A stretch of 64,000 nucleotides of DNA, taken from contig NZ_JACIEM010000002.1 in the NCBI RefSeq assembly GCF_014196845.1, positions 372,001 to 436,000 on the forward strand. The letters are read 5' to 3'. This document shows positions 20,951 through 30,280 of the stretch, piece after piece; the first letter of the stretch is position 1, and every line of letters begins with the position of its first letter. The notes beneath the pieces were generated by a model. The model was given only the letters and a program-made list of their open reading frames with translations, ran no database searches and was not told where the DNA came from. This DNA is from Aurantimonas endophytica (GTDB lineage: Bacteria; Pseudomonadota; Alphaproteobacteria; Rhizobiales; Rhizobiaceae). A program made the translations under genes and the position numbers.

Positions 20951-22405
20951 ATGACTGATTTCCCGCGAATGTTTGCCCTGTCGGCGAGCGCGCTCGCCCT
21001 TGCGCTGGTCCTGCCGGTCGCACCGGCTGCATGGGCCGAGACGGTTGCGGCGCCGAGGAGCGAGACGGTCGCCCAGCAGCCTGGCGCGACCGAGGCGCCC
21101 GAGAGCACGGAAGCCAAGCAGGATGCGGCGCAGGTCTCTTCCTTCACGCTCGATAACGGCCTGCAGGTCGTTGTCCTGCCCGACCACCGTGCGCCGATCG
21201 TCACGCAGATGGTCTACTACCGCGTCGGCGCCGCCGACGAGGCGCCTGGGGAGAGCGGCATCGCCCATTTTCTCGAGCATCTGATGTTCAAGGGCACGAC
21301 CAACCACCCGGCAGGCGAGTTTTCCGGCGCGGTCGCCGATCTCGGCGGGCAGGAGAATGCCTTCACCTCGTCCGACTACACCGGCTACTACCAGCAGGTG
21401 CCGGCCGAGGCGCTGCAGATGGTGATGGAATTCGAGGCCGACCGGATGGCGAACCTTGTCCTGTCGGAGGAAGCCGTCCTGCCCGAGCGCGACGTCATCC
21501 TCGAGGAGCGACGGATGCGGGTGGACAACGATCCGTCCTCGCAGCTCCAGGAGATCGTCCAGGCGACGATGTTCCTGAACAGCCCCTACGGCACGCCCGT
21601 GATCGGCTGGCGCTCGGAGATGGAACAGCTGAGCCGCGACGACGCCATCGCCTTCTACGACAAGTACTATACGCCGAACAACGCCATCCTCCTGGTGGCC
21701 GGCGACGTGACCGAGGCAGAGGTGCGCCGGCTTGCCGAGGAGACCTACGGGAAGGTCGAGCGTCGCGCCGAGCCGGGGGAACGGGTTCGCCCCGTCGAGC
21801 CGGAGCCGCTGGCGGCGCGGTCGGTGACCCTGAGCGACCCCCGCGTTACCCAGCCCTCGGTGCAGACGCTCTATCTGGTTCCCTCCGATACCACGGCCGA
21901 GAACGGCGAAGCCGAAGCGCTCGATCTCCTTTCCGACATCCTGGGCGGCGGCACGACCAGCCGGCTCTACCGATCGCTGATCGTCGACAAGGGCATCGCC
22001 GCTCAGACCGGTGCCTATTACGGCGGAACCGCCCTGAAGGAGGGCCAGTTCGCCGTCTACGGCACGCCGCGCGGCGAAGCGAATATCGAGGAAGTCGAGG
22101 CGGCGATCGAGGCCGAGATCGCCGATATCGTCGAGAACGGCGTCAACCAGGAAGAGCTCGACCGGGCCAAGAACCGGGTCCGCAAGAACGTCATCTACCT
22201 GCGCGACAGCCAGACTGCCATGGCGCGCCGCTACGCCGCGGCGCTTTCGACCGGCCGGACCATCGCGGATGTCGAGGCATGGCCGGAGCGCATCGAGGCG
22301 GTGACCGTTGAAGAGGTCAACGCCGTGGCACGCAAATATCTGCAGCCGCAGCGTTCGGTGACCGGCTATCTGCTGCCGGAAGCCTCCGACGATACCCGCT
22401 CCTGA
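20951..22405 (+). CDS. M16 family zinc peptidase, catalytic paralogue, exported
   Basis: 484 residues. A signal peptide (residues 1-29, ending AAWAE) sends it to the periplasm. The inverted zinc motif HFLEH at residues 106-110 and the downstream Glu in the [17 protein letters not shown] region mark an active M16 (pitrilysin/MPP-beta-like) protease. It is followed, with a one-base overlap, by a second M16 gene that lacks the zinc motif, so the two probably form an active/inactive heterodimer as in mitochondrial processing peptidase. An ATG at 20969 is an alternative start with a shorter n-region. The substrate is unknown; related pairs degrade peptides or process exported proteins. Confidence 0.9.
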   Translation: MTDFPRMFALSASALALALVLPVAPAAWAETVAAPRSETVAQQPGATEAPESTEAKQDAAQVSSFTLDNGLQVVVLPDHRAPIVTQMVYYRVGAADEAPGESGIAHFLEHLMFKGTTNHPAGEFSGAVADLGGQENAFTSSDYTGYYQQVPAEALQMVMEFEADRMANLVLSEEAVLPERDVILEERRMRVDNDPSSQLQEIVQATMFLNSPYGTPVIGWRSEMEQLSRDDAIAFYDKYYTPNNAILLVAGDVTEAEVRRLAEETYGKVERRAEPGERVRPVEPEPLAARSVTLSDPRVTQPSVQTLYLVPSDTTAENGEAEALDLLSDILGGGTTSRLYRSLIVDKGIAAQTGAYYGGTALKEGQFAVYGTPRGEANIEEVEAAIEAEIADIVENGVNQEELDRAKNRVRKNVIYLRDSQTAMARRYAAALSTGRTIADVEAWPERIEAVTVEEVNAVARKYLQPQRSVTGYLLPEASDDTRS

Positions 22406-23754
22406 TGTTCAGCTTCGCCCGAAGGAACAGACCGTTGAAGCCATTCGCCCACACCGTTGCCGTGCTCGGCCTTACGCTGACCACCGCCGTCATCTGCGCG
22501 TTCCCCGCCGCCGCCGTCGAGATCGAGGAAGTCACCAGCCCTGGCGGCATCAAGGCGCTGTTGGTCGAGGACTACACCAACCCGCTGATCGCGATGAAGT
22601 TCGCCTTCAAGGGTGCGGGCTCGACGCAGGATGTCGACGGCAAGGAAGGTACCGCCAATCTGATGTCGGGCCTGCTCGACGAGGGGGCGGGCGACATCCA
22701 GAGCCAGGACTTCCAGGCCCGGCTCGACGATCTCGGCGTTTCCCTCAGCTATGACGCGAGCCTCGACGATTTCTCCGGCAATTTCCGCACCATCACCGAG
22801 TTCGGCGACGAGGCCTTCGAGCTCCTGCGCCTGTCGGTGAACCAGCCGCGCTTCGACGAGGAGCCGGTGGCCCGCATCCGGGGCCAGATCGCCGCCGGCA
22901 TCGTCGCCGACGAAAACGACCCCCAGAAGCTGGCAGGCGAGGCGTTCCGCAACACGGTCTTCGCGGGACACCCCTATTCCCGGCCCAGCGAAGGAACGCT
23001 CGAAAGCCTCACGGCGGTTACCGCACCGGACCTCAAGGAGTTCCGCGACCGGACCTTCGCGCGCGACAATCTCTATGTCGGCGTCGTCGGCGCGATCAGC
23101 CCGGAAGAGCTGGGTGCCAAGCTCGACGAAGTGTTCGGCGAACTGCCGGAGACGGCCGAACTCAACGATGTGCCGAACACGGAACCGGTGACCGGCAAGA
23201 CGGTCGCCGTCGAGCTCGCCGTGCCGCAGACGACGATCCAGCTGGCGCTTCCCGGCGTGATGCGGGATGACGACAAGTTCTTCGCCGCCTATCTGGTGAA
23301 CCACGTGCTCGGCGGTGGCAGCTTCACGTCCCGGCTTTATCAGGAGATCCGCGAGAAGCGCGGCCTTGCCTACGGGGCCGGATCATGGCTCGCGAGCTAC
23401 GATCACGCGGCACTGCTCGGCATCAACACCGCCACCCGCGCGGACGCCGCCGAGGAGAGCGTCCGGATCATCCGGGAGGAACTGAAGCGCATGGCGGAGG
23501 AGGGGCCGACAGAGGAGGAACTCGCCAAGGCCAAGACCTACGTCAAGGGCGCCTATGCCATCCAGAACCTCGACTCCTCCTTGGCTATCGCCTCGACCCT
23601 CGTCGGCATCCAGCTCGACGATCTCGGCATCGACTATATCGACCGCCGACAGGAACTCATCGACGCGGTGACGATGGACGAGGTGAAGGAAATGGCGAGG
23701 CAGCTTCTGTCCGTCGAGCCTGCGGTCATCACGGTCGGTCCCGCCGGAGCCTGA
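22405..23754 (+). CDS. M16 family peptidase-like protein, non-catalytic paralogue, exported
   Basis: 449 residues with a signal peptide (about residues 1-37, ending PAAAV). Aligned by eye to its neighbour, the zinc site is replaced: NLMSGLLDEGAGD stands where HFLEH should be, so it should not bind catalytic zinc. The C-terminal FTSRLYQEIREKRGLAYG block is conserved and is the part that contributes the Arg/Tyr substrate-binding residues in the alpha-type subunit. The ATG overlaps the preceding stop (TGATG), which supports stoichiometric translation. It likely acts as the partner subunit of the upstream enzyme. Confidence 0.9.
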   Translation: MFSFARRNRPLKPFAHTVAVLGLTLTTAVICAFPAAAVEIEEVTSPGGIKALLVEDYTNPLIAMKFAFKGAGSTQDVDGKEGTANLMSGLLDEGAGDIQSQDFQARLDDLGVSLSYDASLDDFSGNFRTITEFGDEAFELLRLSVNQPRFDEEPVARIRGQIAAGIVADENDPQKLAGEAFRNTVFAGHPYSRPSEGTLESLTAVTAPDLKEFRDRTFARDNLYVGVVGAISPEELGAKLDEVFGELPETAELNDVPNTEPVTGKTVAVELAVPQTTIQLALPGVMRDDDKFFAAYLVNHVLGGGSFTSRLYQEIREKRGLAYGAGSWLASYDHAALLGINTATRADAAEESVRIIREELKRMAEEGPTEEELAKAKTYVKGAYAIQNLDSSLAIASTLVGIQLDDLGIDYIDRRQELIDAVTMDEVKEMARQLLSVEPAVITVGPAGA

Positions 23755-23758
23755 CGCG

Positions 23759-24631
23759 ATGGGCGAATTCGCGCTGGCGCTCGGCGGCGGGGGCGCCCGC
23801 GGCATCGCCCATATCCACGTTCTCGAGGCGCTGGACGAGCTCGGCGTGACGCCGAGCCGTATCGTCGGCTCCTCCATCGGCGCCGTCATGGCGGCGGGCT
23901 ATGCCTCCGGCATGTCGGGTGCCGAAATTCGCGGGTTTGCGCTCGAGACCTTCGCCCGCAAGCGGGAAGTCCTCGCGCGGCTCTGGCGGACCCGCCCCCT
24001 CAGCTTCCAGGATTTCGTCGAGGAGGGTGGGTTCCGGCTCGGCCAGCTGAATGCCAGACGGGTCCTAGCCGCCTTCCTGCCCACCGACCTGCCGCCGAAT
24101 TTCGAGGATTTGCGGATACCGCTCGGGATCATGGCGACGGATTTCTACGAGCGGCTCGAGTGCGAGATCGATTCCGGTGATCTCCTCAGCGCCCTCGCCG
24201 CCTCCTGCGCCTTGCCGGCGATCTTTCGGCCGGTCCGCCGCAAGGGCCGCGTCCTGATCGACGGCGGCATCTTCAACCCGTTGCCCTTCGACCGGCTCTG
24301 CGACAAGGCCGATATCGTCATCGCGGTCGACGTCAATGGCGGCCCGGAGGGCGATGGCAGCGGCCTGCCGACGCCTATGGAGGCGATGTTCGGTGCGACG
24401 CAGCTGATGATGCAGTCGATCATCGACACCAAGCTCAAGCTCCGTGCGCCGGACCTGCTGCTGCGCCCGCCCGTCGATCATTACCGCGTCCTCGACTTCC
24501 TGCTGACACGGCAGATCCTCGAAGAGACCGCATCCTTCAAGGAGGACGCCAAGCGGGCTATCGACCGGCTGCTCGGCAGGGCGGGACGGCACGCCGAGGC
24601 ACAGGAACCAGGCGGCCAGACAGCGGCGTAG
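23759..24631 (+). CDS. Patatin-like phospholipase (RssA/NTE family)
   Basis: 290 residues with a complete Ser-Asp dyad: oxyanion-hole GGGGARG at residues 9-15, nucleophile elbow GSSIG at 37-41 (Ser39) and DGG at 168-170 (Asp168). Such proteins are lipid acyl hydrolases in the cytoplasm or membrane-associated; the substrate is unknown. It follows the two M16 genes by 4 bases and probably ends that operon. No signal peptide or membrane segment is visible. Confidence 0.9.
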   Translation: MGEFALALGGGGARGIAHIHVLEALDELGVTPSRIVGSSIGAVMAAGYASGMSGAEIRGFALETFARKREVLARLWRTRPLSFQDFVEEGGFRLGQLNARRVLAAFLPTDLPPNFEDLRIPLGIMATDFYERLECEIDSGDLLSALAASCALPAIFRPVRRKGRVLIDGGIFNPLPFDRLCDKADIVIAVDVNGGPEGDGSGLPTPMEAMFGATQLMMQSIIDTKLKLRAPDLLLRPPVDHYRVLDFLLTRQILEETASFKEDAKRAIDRLLGRAGRHAEAQEPGGQTAA

Positions 24632-24749
24632 TCCGGCATCGCACGACCGGAACTGCCTGTCGCAATCTATTCATAGCCTGGACCGTGTAAAACCCGGAAC
24701 GTCGGGCTCTCCCGCCGGTTGTTCTCCTGTCCCAACTGGAGAATTTCCC

Positions 24750-25676
24750 ATGTTCATGCGCGTAGACAAGCTGCAGGCCGAGTTGCCTGCGCCGAAACGG
24801 GCAGACCCCAATGCCGCTGCGGCTCTGCAGGAGCTGCTCGGCGGCAAGTACGGCGAGATGTCGACCCTCGGGAACTACATGTTCCAGAGCTTCAACTTTC
24901 GCTCCAAGGAAAAGCTGAAGCCCTTCTACAGCCTGGTCGCTTCGATCACCGCCGAAGAGCTCGGCCATGTCGAGCTGGTCTCGAACGGCGTCGCCATGCT
25001 GAACAATGGCCCCGACAAGAAGGACGGCGACGTCGGCGACGGCGGCGACATCTCCGGCGCGCCCTTCGAGGACATGAAGGACATCCGCCTCGCGGCCGCC
25101 TTCCTGTCCGGTGGCGGCGGCTCGATGCCGGTCAATTCGAACGGCGTTTCCTGGAACAACGACTTCATCACCACGACGGGCAATGTCGTCGTCGACCTGC
25201 TCCACAACTTCCATCTCGAATGCGGCGCGCGGCTGCACAAGCTGCGGGTCTACGAGACACTGACGGATCCGACCGGCCGCGAGGTCTGCGGCTATCTGCT
25301 GGTGCGCGGCTCGGTCCACGCCCATGCCTATGCCCTGGCGCTGGAGAAGATCACCGGCGTGAAGATCAAGGACTTCCTACCCACGCCGAACATCCCGCTC
25401 GGCAAGATCCCCGAATGCCAGAAGTATCTCGACGAGGGGTCGCATCGCCGGCTCTATACGTTCAGCCCGGGCGACTACAAGGAAATGGCCGGCATCTGGG
25501 GCAATGGCGAAGTCGCCCTGCCGGACGATCCGCAGGGCGAACTGGAAGTCGTCGACGGCATGCCGGAAGGCGGCAAGATCCACCAGCTGACGGGCGTGCC
25601 TTCGGCCTTCACGCCGGACTATGCGCCGGAGGAAATGTTCGAGATCGCCCAGAAGCTCTACAAGAAGTCGCGCTGA
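24750..25676 (+). CDS. Manganese (non-haem) catalase
   Basis: Disproportionates hydrogen peroxide with a dinuclear manganese centre. 308 residues; the expected metal ligands are visible as Glu36 (KYGEMS), Glu70 and His73 (AEELGHVE), Glu157 (FHLECG) and His190 (GSVHAHAY), close to the spacing in characterised enzymes. Cytoplasmic, ferritin-like four-helix bundle. It appears monocistronic, with an ATG preceded by TGGAGAATTTCCC and a UUCG-loop hairpin after the stop. Confidence 0.95.
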   Translation: MFMRVDKLQAELPAPKRADPNAAAALQELLGGKYGEMSTLGNYMFQSFNFRSKEKLKPFYSLVASITAEELGHVELVSNGVAMLNNGPDKKDGDVGDGGDISGAPFEDMKDIRLAAAFLSGGGGSMPVNSNGVSWNNDFITTTGNVVVDLLHNFHLECGARLHKLRVYETLTDPTGREVCGYLLVRGSVHAHAYALALEKITGVKIKDFLPTPNIPLGKIPECQKYLDEGSHRRLYTFSPGDYKEMAGIWGNGEVALPDDPQGELEVVDGMPEGGKIHQLTGVPSAFTPDYAPEEMFEIAQKLYKKSR

Positions 25677-25686
25677 CACGGTTATG

Positions 25687-25706
25687 GCGGGGCCTTCGGG
25701 CCCCGC
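25687..25706. terminator. Hairpin with UUCG tetraloop between convergent genes
   Basis: GCGGGGCC at 25687-25694 and GGCCCCGC at 25699-25706 form a perfect eight-base stem closed by the very stable TTCG loop. It lies 10 bases after the manganese catalase stop and 72 bases from the stop of the convergent topoisomerase gene. No T-run is present on either strand. Confidence 0.65.
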
Positions 25707-25777
25707 TGCTCATGTCACGGCAGGTTCACGGTCCGGGCTGCCATGCTTGCCGAAGGCATGGCGGGGCACCGGGCACG

Positions 25778-26815
25778 TCATTCGGCCTGCCGCGCCACTT
25801 CTTCCAGGAACCGCATCAGCCCCGTCTCGACCCGCGTCAGACCTTCCCGCTGCCGGCCCTTCAAGAGATCCTTCGGCAGCCGTTCGGCCTCGAAAGCCTC
25901 GACGATCTCCGGGTGGACGTAGGACGAGCGCGCAACCGCCGGTGTATTGCGCAGCACCTGCGAAACCGAGCGCATCGCCTTGGCGACGGCACGCTTGCGC
26001 TTGGAGTCGGTATCGGCGCCCTCGGTTTCCTCGATCAGATAGCGCAGCGCCTCGGCGGAGCCGTGGAAGGTGCGGAAATCCTTCGCCGAGATGCGCGCCT
26101 GCGCGGCTTCCCGCAGATACTCGTTGAGCAGGTTGGCGGTCAGCTCGCGCTGCTTCTTCTTCGCATCCGGGAACCTGAACAGGCGCTGCCCCTTGCCTTC
26201 GCGCACGCGCTGCAGCGAACGCACGAGCGCCTTGTCGGCGATCTCGATGCGATTCTCCTTGTTGGATTTGCCGACGAACTTCAACACCGCCACCTTCTTG
26301 ACGATGCGCAGGTTCTGTTTGCGCAGCGAGGCGACGCCGCGGCCGCCGTCCTCGGCGTATTTCTCGTGTCCGGGGCGCATGGCCGCCACGTCGATGAGCC
26401 GCGTCGCGACGGCGGAGGTGCTGAGCCGGTCGACCGTGCGGCGGCGCAGATCCTTGGCGATCCGGCGCCGCAGTCGCGGCAGGGCGCGCCCGAAGCGCAG
26501 CAGCCGCTCGGTCTTGACGGCATTGCGGACGTTTACCCAATCGTCGTGGTAGCGATATTGCAGCCGGCCTTTCTCGTCACGGCCGATCGCCTGGATGTGG
26601 CCGTTCTCCTCGACGCAGATCCGCACGTTGGTCCAGGCCGGCGGGATGACCAGCGCCTTGATGCGCGCCTTCAAGCGCTTGTCGATCACCTTCTCGCCGC
26701 TGCTGAAGCACACCTTGTGACCCTTGCCGCTGCGGCGCCGCTCGATCGCGAACAGCTCAGGGTCCACCATTGTCAGACCGAAGCGTTCGGCATGTTGGGC
26801 AAGTTTCAGGTTCAT
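25778..26815 (-). CDS. DNA topoisomerase IB (poxvirus type)
   Basis: 345 residues, relaxing supercoils through a 3'-phosphotyrosyl intermediate. The N-terminal region (IPPAWTNVRIC, GHIQAIGRDEKGRLQYRYH) and the catalytic domain (VLKFVGKSNKENRI, FRTFHGSAEALRYL, and ARSSYVHPEIVEAF with the active-site Tyr near residue 304) follow the bacterial topoisomerase IB family. The family is common in environmental alphaproteobacteria. The ATG at 26815 opens on the conserved start. It stands alone; 115 bases separate it from the KefB-type gene upstream on the same strand. Confidence 0.93.
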   Translation of the reverse strand: MNLKLAQHAERFGLTMVDPELFAIERRRSGKGHKVCFSSGEKVIDKRLKARIKALVIPPAWTNVRICVEENGHIQAIGRDEKGRLQYRYHDDWVNVRNAVKTERLLRFGRALPRLRRRIAKDLRRRTVDRLSTSAVATRLIDVAAMRPGHEKYAEDGGRGVASLRKQNLRIVKKVAVLKFVGKSNKENRIEIADKALVRSLQRVREGKGQRLFRFPDAKKKQRELTANLLNEYLREAAQARISAKDFRTFHGSAEALRYLIEETEGADTDSKRKRAVAKAMRSVSQVLRNTPAVARSSYVHPEIVEAFEAERLPKDLLKGRQREGLTRVETGLMRFLEEVARQAE

Positions 26816-26930
26816 GGAAGGCGCGTACCAGGACCGGAATGGTCATCGCGTGAACGCCGCCCAAAACGCCATGGTTCCTGGCTGTTCCGCGCCGTTTCGT
26901 TGGCCGGGCGTGAGGGCGCGGCCGCTCCGG

Positions 26931-28820
26931 TCAGTCCGGCCGCGGCTTGTAGTCGGTGAGATGCTTCAGCGAAAAGCGCCGAACCCGTCGCCGACGGCGC
27001 GAGAGGTTGCCCATTTCCTCCGATTGTCGCGGTTCATCGTTGTCCGGCAGCGGCTTGGCCGGTGAGGCTATCTGCCGCGGCTTGATCAGCGGCTCGGGTG
27101 TCACCGGTCGAGTCGTCATCATGTCGTTGCCGGCATAGAGGCCCTCGACCTCCTGCAGCTTCAGCCGTTCGATGTCGCGCGCTCGCACGTCCTCGACGAT
27201 GCGTTCCGCCAGCGAGTCGTCGATGCCGAGCCCGGTCAGCGTCTCGCCGCCGAAGACCAGAGCCGATTCCACCGTCTCGCGGATCTCGAAGTCCACCCCG
27301 CGCGCCCGCAGCGACAGCGCGTGGGCACGGTCGTACGAACGCACGTAGAGGCTGACATTGGGGAACTCGGATCGAATCAGATCAACAATGCGGTCCGTGG
27401 TTTCCCGCTTGTTGGTGCAGACGGCGACGAGTCGCGCCTTGCGGATGCCGGCAGCCTCCAGCACCTCCTTGCGCATCCCGGAGCCGAAATAGATGCGGAA
27501 GCCGAAAAGCGTGGCGTTGCGAATGCGCTCGGCCGAGGAATCGAGGATGGTCACGTCGATGCCGCTGGACAGCAGTACCTGGGCGACGATCTGGCCGAAG
27601 CGCGAGAAGCCGATCATCAGGACCTCCGAGCCGGCGCCGTCGAAGTTCTCCTCGAGGGTCTCCGCCTCGCTCTCGCGCGTCGCGAGCTGGCCGAGATAGG
27701 TGGCCAGCGGTGTCAGCGCCATCGAGAGGGTGATGATGGCGATGAGGAGCGAGGCGGTCTCGACCGAGAAGATCCCCACCGCGGTGGCAGCACTGAACAG
27801 TACGAACCCGAACTCGCCGGCCTGGGCCAGCAACGCCGATACCCGGGCCGCCGTCGCATGCGACTCGCCGGAAGCTCGAGCCAGGCCGTAGAGCAGGGCA
27901 GCCTTGACGATCATCAGGAGCGGCGTCGCGACGAGGATCGCGAGCCAGTATTCGATGATGCCCGCTATATCCACCGACAGGCCGACGCCGATGAAGAACA
28001 GGCCGAGCAGCAATCCGCGGAACGGCTCGATATTGGCTTCCAGCTCGTGCCGGTAGGTGGATTCGGCCAGCAGCACGCCGGCGATGAACGCGCCCATCGC
28101 CATCGAGAAGCCGGCAGCCGCCATCAGCAGCGCCGATCCGAGGACGACGAGCAGGGCCGCCCCGAGCATGACTTCGCGCGCACCGGACGTCGCGACGATG
28201 CGGAACAGTGGGTTGAGGCAGTAGCGTCCGACGAGGACGAGGGCGACGACGGCGCCGATCGACATCGCGACCCGCACGGGATCGAAGCCGGCCCCCTGCG
28301 CGAACGGCGCCAGGAACGGCAAAACCGCGAGCAGGGGCACCACCGCCAGATCCTGGAACAATAGTACCGAGAAACTGGTCTCGCCGTGGCGGGTGTTGGT
28401 CTCGCCCGCCTCTTCGAGCAGCTGCAGCCCGAAGGCCGTGGACGACAGAGCAAGACCGAAGCCGATCACGATGGCCGCTTGCCAGGCCGACATGAAGGCG
28501 TAGGCCGCCGCGCCGAGCACCAGTCCCGTCACCAGCACCTGCGCGAGGCCCACCCCGAAGATCTGCCGACGCAGCGCCCAGAGACGGCCTGCCTTCAGCT
28601 CCAGCCCGATGATGAACAGGAGGAATACGACCCCCAATTCCCCGACGTGGAGGACTTCCTCGCCGTCCAGTACGAGCCGCAGCACCGGGCCCATGACGAT
28701 GCCGGCGGCGAGATAGCCGAGCACGGTTCCCAGTCCGATCCACTTGAACAGCGTCGCAGCGACGATGCCGCCGCCGAGAAGGATCAAGATCTCCAGGAAG
28801 AGGGGTGTGGATGCTTCCAA
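26931..28820 (-). CDS. KefB/CPA2-type monovalent cation:proton antiporter with TrkA-N domain
   Basis: About 629 residues. The N-terminal two-thirds has roughly twelve membrane helices of the CPA2 family (GLGTVLGYLAAGIVMGP, FLLFIIGLELK, GFGLALSSTAFGLQLL); the C-terminal part is a Rossmann TrkA-N domain (VLMIGFSRFGQIVAQVLL near residue 407) that senses nucleotides, followed by a polar tail. It probably exchanges K+ or Na+ for protons, possibly as a glutathione-gated efflux system; no KefF/KefG partner is adjacent. No ATG fits; I place the start at TTG 28820, directly before the first helix. Divergent from pmbA with 121 bases between. Confidence 0.85.
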   Translation of the reverse strand: MEASTPLFLEILILLGGGIVAATLFKWIGLGTVLGYLAAGIVMGPVLRLVLDGEEVLHVGELGVVFLLFIIGLELKAGRLWALRRQIFGVGLAQVLVTGLVLGAAAYAFMSAWQAAIVIGFGLALSSTAFGLQLLEEAGETNTRHGETSFSVLLFQDLAVVPLLAVLPFLAPFAQGAGFDPVRVAMSIGAVVALVLVGRYCLNPLFRIVATSGAREVMLGAALLVVLGSALLMAAAGFSMAMGAFIAGVLLAESTYRHELEANIEPFRGLLLGLFFIGVGLSVDIAGIIEYWLAILVATPLLMIVKAALLYGLARASGESHATAARVSALLAQAGEFGFVLFSAATAVGIFSVETASLLIAIITLSMALTPLATYLGQLATRESEAETLEENFDGAGSEVLMIGFSRFGQIVAQVLLSSGIDVTILDSSAERIRNATLFGFRIYFGSGMRKEVLEAAGIRKARLVAVCTNKRETTDRIVDLIRSEFPNVSLYVRSYDRAHALSLRARGVDFEIRETVESALVFGGETLTGLGIDDSLAERIVEDVRARDIERLKLQEVEGLYAGNDMMTTRPVTPEPLIKPRQIASPAKPLPDNDEPRQSEEMGNLSRRRRRVRRFSLKHLTDYKPRPD

Positions 28821-28941
28821 GCGGGTGCTCGTAAAGGCGCGGGTGGGGGGCGACCGAGGGGCCGCTGTCGCAACCCCGCATCTTGATGGGCGTCGCGTCG
28901 CACAATAGATGGTCTCCAGACGAAAACCAGCAGGCACAATC

Positions 28942-30279
28942 ATGGACAATGACACGGCGCGGCTCCTGACGGTCGCCGAGCGGCTCATCGAGACCGCGCG
29001 AAAGGCCGGAGCGGACGCGAGCGACGTGGCCGTGATGCGCTCTTTCGGCCGCTCCGCGTCGGTACGCCTCGGCAAGGTCGAGGATACCGAAAGCGCCGAG
29101 AGCGAAGGGATCGCCCTCCGGGTGTTCGTCGGGCGCCGCGTCGCCACCGTTTCGGCAGACATCGCCGCCGACATCGAGCGCTTGGCCGAGCGGGCCGTCG
29201 CCATGGCCAAGGTGTCGCCGGAGGATGCCTTCGCCGGTCTCGCCGATCCCGCGCGACTCGCCAGGGACGATCTCGACCTCGATCTTTACGATCCGACGGA
29301 CATCGCTGCACCCGATATGGTCGACCAGGCAATGGCCATGGAAGATGCGGCCCGTGCCGTCGCCGGCGTGACGAACTCCGGCGGTGCCTCGGTCTCCGCC
29401 GGTGCTTCGGGGCTGGTGCTGGCGACCTCCACCGGCTTTGCCGGGCAGCGGATGCGTTCCGGCTTCTCCCGCTCGGTCAGCGTCATCGCCGGCGAGGGCG
29501 TCGGCATGCAGCGCGACTATGATTTCGACTCGCGAATCCACGCCGCCGATCTTGATATACCCGCCGCGATCGGCCGGCGCGCCGGCGAGCGGACCGTTCG
29601 CCGCCTCGCTCCCGGCAAGGTGCCGACCGGGCGCTACCCGGTGATCTTCGATCCGCGCATCGCCCGCGGTCTGATCGGCAGCCTCGTCTCTGCGATCAAT
29701 GGCGCGGCGATCGCCCGCGGCACCAGCTTCCTCAAGGACCGGATGGGCTCGGCGGTACTGCCCGCCTCCTTCACCGTCACCGACGAGCCGCTGCTGCGGC
29801 GCCGGCCGGGGTCGCGGCCCTTCGACGGCGAGGGCGTGCGTGGCGAGACGCTCAGCCTGGTGCGCGACGGCATTCTCGAAAACTGGATCCTCGACTCGGC
29901 GACGGCTCGCGAACTCGGACTTGAGACCAATGGCAGGGCCTCGCGCTCGGCGGGCGGTGTCTCCCCCTCTTCCAGCAACGTGATCGTCTCCCCCGGAACG
30001 ATGACGCCGGGCGAACTCGTCCGCGACACCTTCTCGGGACTCTACATCGACGAACTGATCGGCCATGGTGCCGACCTCGTCACCGGCGACTACAGCCGTG
30101 GCGCCTCGGGTTACCTGATCGAGAATGGAGAGATCACCACCCCGGTCTCGGAAATGACGATCGCCGGCAATCTGAAGGACATGCTGCTGTCGCTGACCGC
30201 CGCCAACGATCGCGACGAACGCTTCTCGATCGTGGCACCGACGCTTCGGATCGATTCGATGACCGTGGCAGGGCGGTGA
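28942..30279 (+). CDS. pmbA: Metalloprotease-associated protein PmbA/TldE
   Basis: 445 residues, TldD/PmbA family. Family members degrade unfolded or leader peptides together with TldD in the cytoplasm (maturation of microcins, CcdA turnover); PmbA/TldE itself lacks the TldD zinc motif. Typical blocks are the C-terminal LELGLETNGRASR-like segment and GLYIDELIGHGADLVTGDYSRGASGYLIENG. No tldD gene is in the window. ATG 28942 is used; a longer frame upstream is not conserved. It is followed after 1 base by a TTG-started phosphatase gene, so the two are co-transcribed. Confidence 0.92.
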   Translation: MDNDTARLLTVAERLIETARKAGADASDVAVMRSFGRSASVRLGKVEDTESAESEGIALRVFVGRRVATVSADIAADIERLAERAVAMAKVSPEDAFAGLADPARLARDDLDLDLYDPTDIAAPDMVDQAMAMEDAARAVAGVTNSGGASVSAGASGLVLATSTGFAGQRMRSGFSRSVSVIAGEGVGMQRDYDFDSRIHAADLDIPAAIGRRAGERTVRRLAPGKVPTGRYPVIFDPRIARGLIGSLVSAINGAAIARGTSFLKDRMGSAVLPASFTVTDEPLLRRRPGSRPFDGEGVRGETLSLVRDGILENWILDSATARELGLETNGRASRSAGGVSPSSSNVIVSPGTMTPGELVRDTFSGLYIDELIGHGADLVTGDYSRGASGYLIENGEITTPVSEMTIAGNLKDMLLSLTAANDRDERFSIVAPTLRIDSMTVAGR

Positions 30280-30280
30280 T

